From a virus: a DNA stretch of 36,097 nt. The stretch is taken from the IMG/VR virus record IMGVR_UViG_3300034092_002030, positions 1 to 36,097 of that record; one strand, written 5' to 3'. The position numbers and the translations under genes are program-made. Position 1 is the stretch's first letter. The number at the start of each line of letters is the position of its first letter. A model generated the notes under the pieces. That model had not been told where the DNA came from. It did no database searches and was given only the letters and a program-made list of their open reading frames with translations. Positions 34,101-36,097 of the stretch are shown here, in pieces.

Positions 34101-36097
34101 GCCTCTGTCCAATCATCCTGTGAATAACCTTTAATAATATCTTCCTCATTGAACATGTAATTAACGGCATTAATTAATTCAGGGTACATACCAATGTTTA
34201 TTCCTAAATTACCAAAACCAGTTGTGTTTAGATTAAAATTATAATCTAAACCTGAATAATTTTTTATTTGATATGTTGTGGTTGCCGCACTTGAAGTTGG
34301 GTCGTAAGCTTCTGAGTAATCAAAACTCTTCCAAACACCATCTAATATGTCAGTATTTGACTCTACATATGTTTTATATCTATGCCAAATTGAACCATAT
34401 TTTAGAATGAATGCATATGGTAATTTGTGAACCGCAGACACCTTATTAAAGATACTCGACAAATAATTGTTTTGATTTTCTTTAATTATTGTGTCCGTTA
34501 ATTCAGTCGATAAACTTTTCTCCCTTAGTGTTGATATTGGTAATGAATTTAAAAATAGATATCCCAAACTCTTATATGGGTATTGGTTACCACTTTTCAG
34601 ATTATTAACACCCTCTATAATTGCATTTACAAAATAAGGTGTGTTAAGTAACGAGGTTGTTTGTTTTGATAAGACCGAACCTTCGTAATCACTACCATAA
34701 TCAATTACCGACTCTGTTATTATTAATTTACTATTGTTTGTTGTTTTTTCTAAAAACAAAGCATTTAATTCTAAGTTTGTTTGTATTTGTGGTTGAAAAT
34801 TGTCTTGGTCAACATTTTGATTTAATGACGTATTTTTCCATGTAACTGTCGTTAACGGAACATCGGCTGTTGGGTTTGTAATTCTTTGTGGGTTAAATGA
34901 AACAATAGATTTTTTAGTGTCCAACCAATATAGTGACTTTGTGGTGTCATTTGCATTTTCAACACTTGATATGTTAACACCGTAAGCCATGTTAGACTTC
35001 AACCAACTTAAACTCGTAAACGGATATGTGTCGGTAATTGTTACCGATGATGAGTCACTACTTTTTAGATATTTAATTAAATTATTTTCACTTTCTTGTG
35101 ATTCATCAATCGTTAAACTGTCTGCATTGAATTGCTCAATAGAGTATATCGCAGAGTCTTTTTCAATATAATTTCTAATATATGGGGTTACAAAGTAATC
35201 TCTTTCATAAAGAGCCCAACTCTCACCTTTACCATCGTTAGATATATTTTGTAAAAACGGAATAAAATTAGTGAAATTAAATCCATAACGTTTTAATTGC
35301 ATCATTAAGAACGGGTCAGAAGCTATACGTTCTTTAATGGTATACGCTTCGAAATCACCTATGGTTGCAAATAAATCTAACTTTGATTGTGGTGTTTTGA
35401 ATAAATTTGAATAATTTGTAGCCAAATAAGTTCTTTCAAAAATTTCATAGTAGAATGGAACCGCAGAAGTATTTCCGTATGGTATAATACTATAGGGAAA
35501 TTCTATTGCGTTATTTGGAATAAATGGCGCACTTTGTTTTTGATTTGGAGATGTTAACGGCTCAGGTAGTGTTTGTCTTAATAAAGCACCGGTAATATAT
35601 TCTTCAACAAACTCGACTTCTGGCCATTTGTCGTATAAATAACCTTTGGTTCGGTTGGTACTATTAGGGTCACCAATATATTTTAATACAAAACTAGAAT
35701 TACCATTTTCATCTATTTGAGATTCAAAATATTGTGGCCACGGATAAATGAAATTCTCCTCACCGGTTTGTGTGCCAGGGACAGAATCCTTAGTATCAAC
35801 ACCATTGGCTTCATTATTACTTAAAACAGCATCCAACCTAACAGGGTCGGCCCTTAACGCCCATGAATTGGTGTGGACATCATCCATCAAAGAATAAAAT
35901 CCATCAACACTTGCCATAATAACCGCCATTATATTTCTAATGGTCGGTTTAAATCCAAGACCAGTCTCAGAACTTTCAATTTTTTCTAATAACGCATCCG
36001 ATAATTGTCTTTCAATTTTTTCTTCAAGTTTACCGAATCTTGACTCAAGGTCAGCCAATGTATTTAAAAAAGAATCTTTAACAAACTTACTACTTTG
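31145..36097 (-). CDS. Giant virion protein, baseplate hub-like with C-terminal lysozyme-like domain, 5' end outside window
   Basis: The frame is open to the right edge (QSSKFVKDSFLNTLADLESR...), so 1650 residues are visible and the true start lies beyond. A TTG at 36058 can open the frame but is internal. Near 31980-32110 the sequence KTRSYTCDVESMGNAMLQPT followed by MYFNLRYVPMFTG and ITSVVHTISPQDFTTSFSG resembles the last part of gp27/gpD-type hub proteins. The final 150 residues contain FAMATQEQNK, YDLYGIHTDGRW and a Trp-rich helix, like a lysozyme or transglycosylase domain with Glu in TQEQ as possible acid. The rest is Asn-, Tyr- and Ser-rich and unrecognised. A hub with cell-wall hydrolase, serving the roles of T4 gp27 and gp5, fits but is inference. 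Alternatives are a tape-measure-linked or other tail protein. Confidence 0.6.
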   Translation of the reverse strand, partial: QSSKFVKDSFLNTLADLESRFGKLEEKIERQLSDALLEKIESSETGLGFKPTIRNIMAVIMASVDGFYSLMDDVHTNSWALRADPVRLDAVLSNNEANGVDTKDSVPGTQTGEENFIYPWPQYFESQIDENGNSSFVLKYIGDPNSTNRTKGYLYDKWPEVEFVEEYITGALLRQTLPEPLTSPNQKQSAPFIPNNAIEFPYSIIPYGNTSAVPFYYEIFERTYLATNYSNLFKTPQSKLDLFATIGDFEAYTIKERIASDPFLMMQLKRYGFNFTNFIPFLQNISNDGKGESWALYERDYFVTPYIRNYIEKDSAIYSIEQFNADSLTIDESQESENNLIKYLKSSDSSSVTITDTYPFTSLSWLKSNMAYGVNISSVENANDTTKSLYWLDTKKSIVSFNPQRITNPTADVPLTTVTWKNTSLNQNVDQDNFQPQIQTNLELNALFLEKTTNNSKLIITESVIDYGSDYEGSVLSKQTTSLLNTPYFVNAIIEGVNNLKSGNQYPYKSLGYLFLNSLPISTLREKSLSTELTDTIIKENQNNYLSSIFNKVSAVHKLPYAFILKYGSIWHRYKTYVESNTDILDGVWKSFDYSEAYDPTSSAATTTYQIKNYSGLDYNFNLNTTGFGNLGINIGMYPELINAVNYMFNEEDIIKGYSQDDWTEAYNNGLRLGKTNQSSVFLGLGSMPTDPLNTVQIRNWYSYIKTEDYYLDEGPKPKIIVIPSTGGLRFSQYKFENSNLLLGGFLKTSGQIENDQTLYDGSVRTLWNSSNYGYYDNSLTKKPTYNEYLKIVDPNKEFQNPFDITYQGEYSNIEELFGVFTKQILDDFETEFLRFVQKPTDTIIALAGEQLALDFFTPNILSSWENRNIIQVLNKLFVINDLPLTGDEDKDGPLIAEKQLSSFAFGIDNFLAYQVIFKRGNPTNFNRRVWNSFSTNTTVKPLDPVDFGSYVTNSLPSSSGGITLAQSQSQYSDAWQQLKLNVGEYKLSSLQYKNSGSYITDFFIDFNIEFTANNVIQLAPIVKMYATQKVENGSGYTPSSFLTSFNTYLSDLNKYQSNVLNHVFRYLNQNLPNITEVKERRVSALDGEVAKIEIWETFKAMNDKWIAGGDFKNRSLFEDFMFLDRANRDIGDKLIVDVTTLTGYLSGTNDKLSVYSLIGELLSKNNLLFMALPSYVNFYGVQQTGKGGTPTNLDIPNSAFGTYLEVDYQQSKPKFICLYTDKLSEHTQQKNNIDYRFNSDSFDIGRCSDNPLRESNPNKDDYGSSNKVVAFNVDFGIRNQNMFKSINLNQSQYKNTSETFSVLVDIANQNKGQKAFQQSTSLYNLYKTRSYTCDVESMGNAMLQPTMYFNLRYVPMFTGAYWITSVVHTISPQDFTTSFSGVRISKYAFPNFSKLTMSVNTDLLRRYQKKKEVIPVSITAETPTTSTITLTGKTNGNVSKTPVKSVQGSCKTSYPTLPFVNAEYTLIGKKDVVTFLNSRTDVPLNIKKLVFAMATQEQNKNQNQFGCVGYDLYGIHTDGRWPSNMMEYVIGQECVKVDDVGRPYRPLAIFSSYEGAINFVLARFNTTAFNNKFNIYKVRYGSEGEAAARIWLGWWNLGVGMKRPGDGALSAEQRITEEINKRISKGLPWTVTVGIFESAIKRAKALGLN

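Noticed and set aside
36056-36058. TTG as start of the giant hub-like gene
   Set aside because: The frame is open with plausible coding sequence up to the window edge, so this TTG is most likely an internal Leu codon.
1-36097. tRNA genes or homing endonucleases, common in T4-like phages
   Set aside because: The gaps are too short for tRNAs, and no HNH or GIY-YIG motifs were noticed. The nrd genes appear uninterrupted by introns or inteins.

Overview
The window looks like a piece of a T4-like myovirus genome whose host is probably a member of the Bacteroidetes (Flavobacteriia-like). Every gene I can support is on the minus strand, so transcription runs right to left. The DNA is AT-rich and densely packed with genes. 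T4-type genes are recognisable: a gp32-like ssDNA-binding protein, a UvsX/RecA recombinase, a T4 Rnh-type 5' nuclease, a DnaB/gp41-type helicase, gp25, gp6 and a gp7/gpI-like wedge protein. Three things point to a Bacteroidetes host: no clear Shine-Dalgarno sequences but A/T-rich leaders, a class I ribonucleotide reductase with its ATP-cone on NrdB rather than NrdA, and SprB-type repeats in a putative adhesin. No tRNA, CRISPR array, insertion sequence or integrase was seen.

Right part (36097-29206): a very large virion protein, cut by the window edge, that looks like a baseplate hub with a C-terminal lysozyme-like domain; an 80-aa protein; an acidic coiled-coil protein; a terminator; a candidate promoter; and a gp32-like protein followed by a second terminator.

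Middle (29125-21977): a replication, recombination and nucleotide module. It holds a 73-aa protein, uvsX, an rnh-like nuclease, an unknown 151-aa protein, a gp41-like helicase, nrdB and nrdA, closed by a strong terminator. Six genes from gp32 to nrdB share an AATTATG/AATTGTG start context, which may be a common translational control site.

Left part (21880-1): the baseplate and adhesion operon. It has gp25 and gp6, a 1686-aa protein with membrane-like segments, four unrecognised proteins (one with a PKD domain), the gp7/gpI-like wedge protein, a 1819-aa mosaic adhesin (Cys-rich repeats, Pro/Thr linkers, seven SprB-like repeats), and a collagen-like fibre running off the left edge. Neighbouring genes mostly overlap (TAATG, ATGA) or are a few bases apart, so they are probably co-transcribed and translationally coupled.

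The replication genes would copy and recombine the genome and RNR would supply dNTPs. The left operon would then build the baseplate and the surface-binding fibres attached to it. The most interesting signals are the SprB-like repeats in a virion adhesin, a module of about 95 residues shared by the wedge protein and the adhesin, the membrane-like stretch in the 1686-aa protein, and the recurring start-site and TATTTAT motifs.
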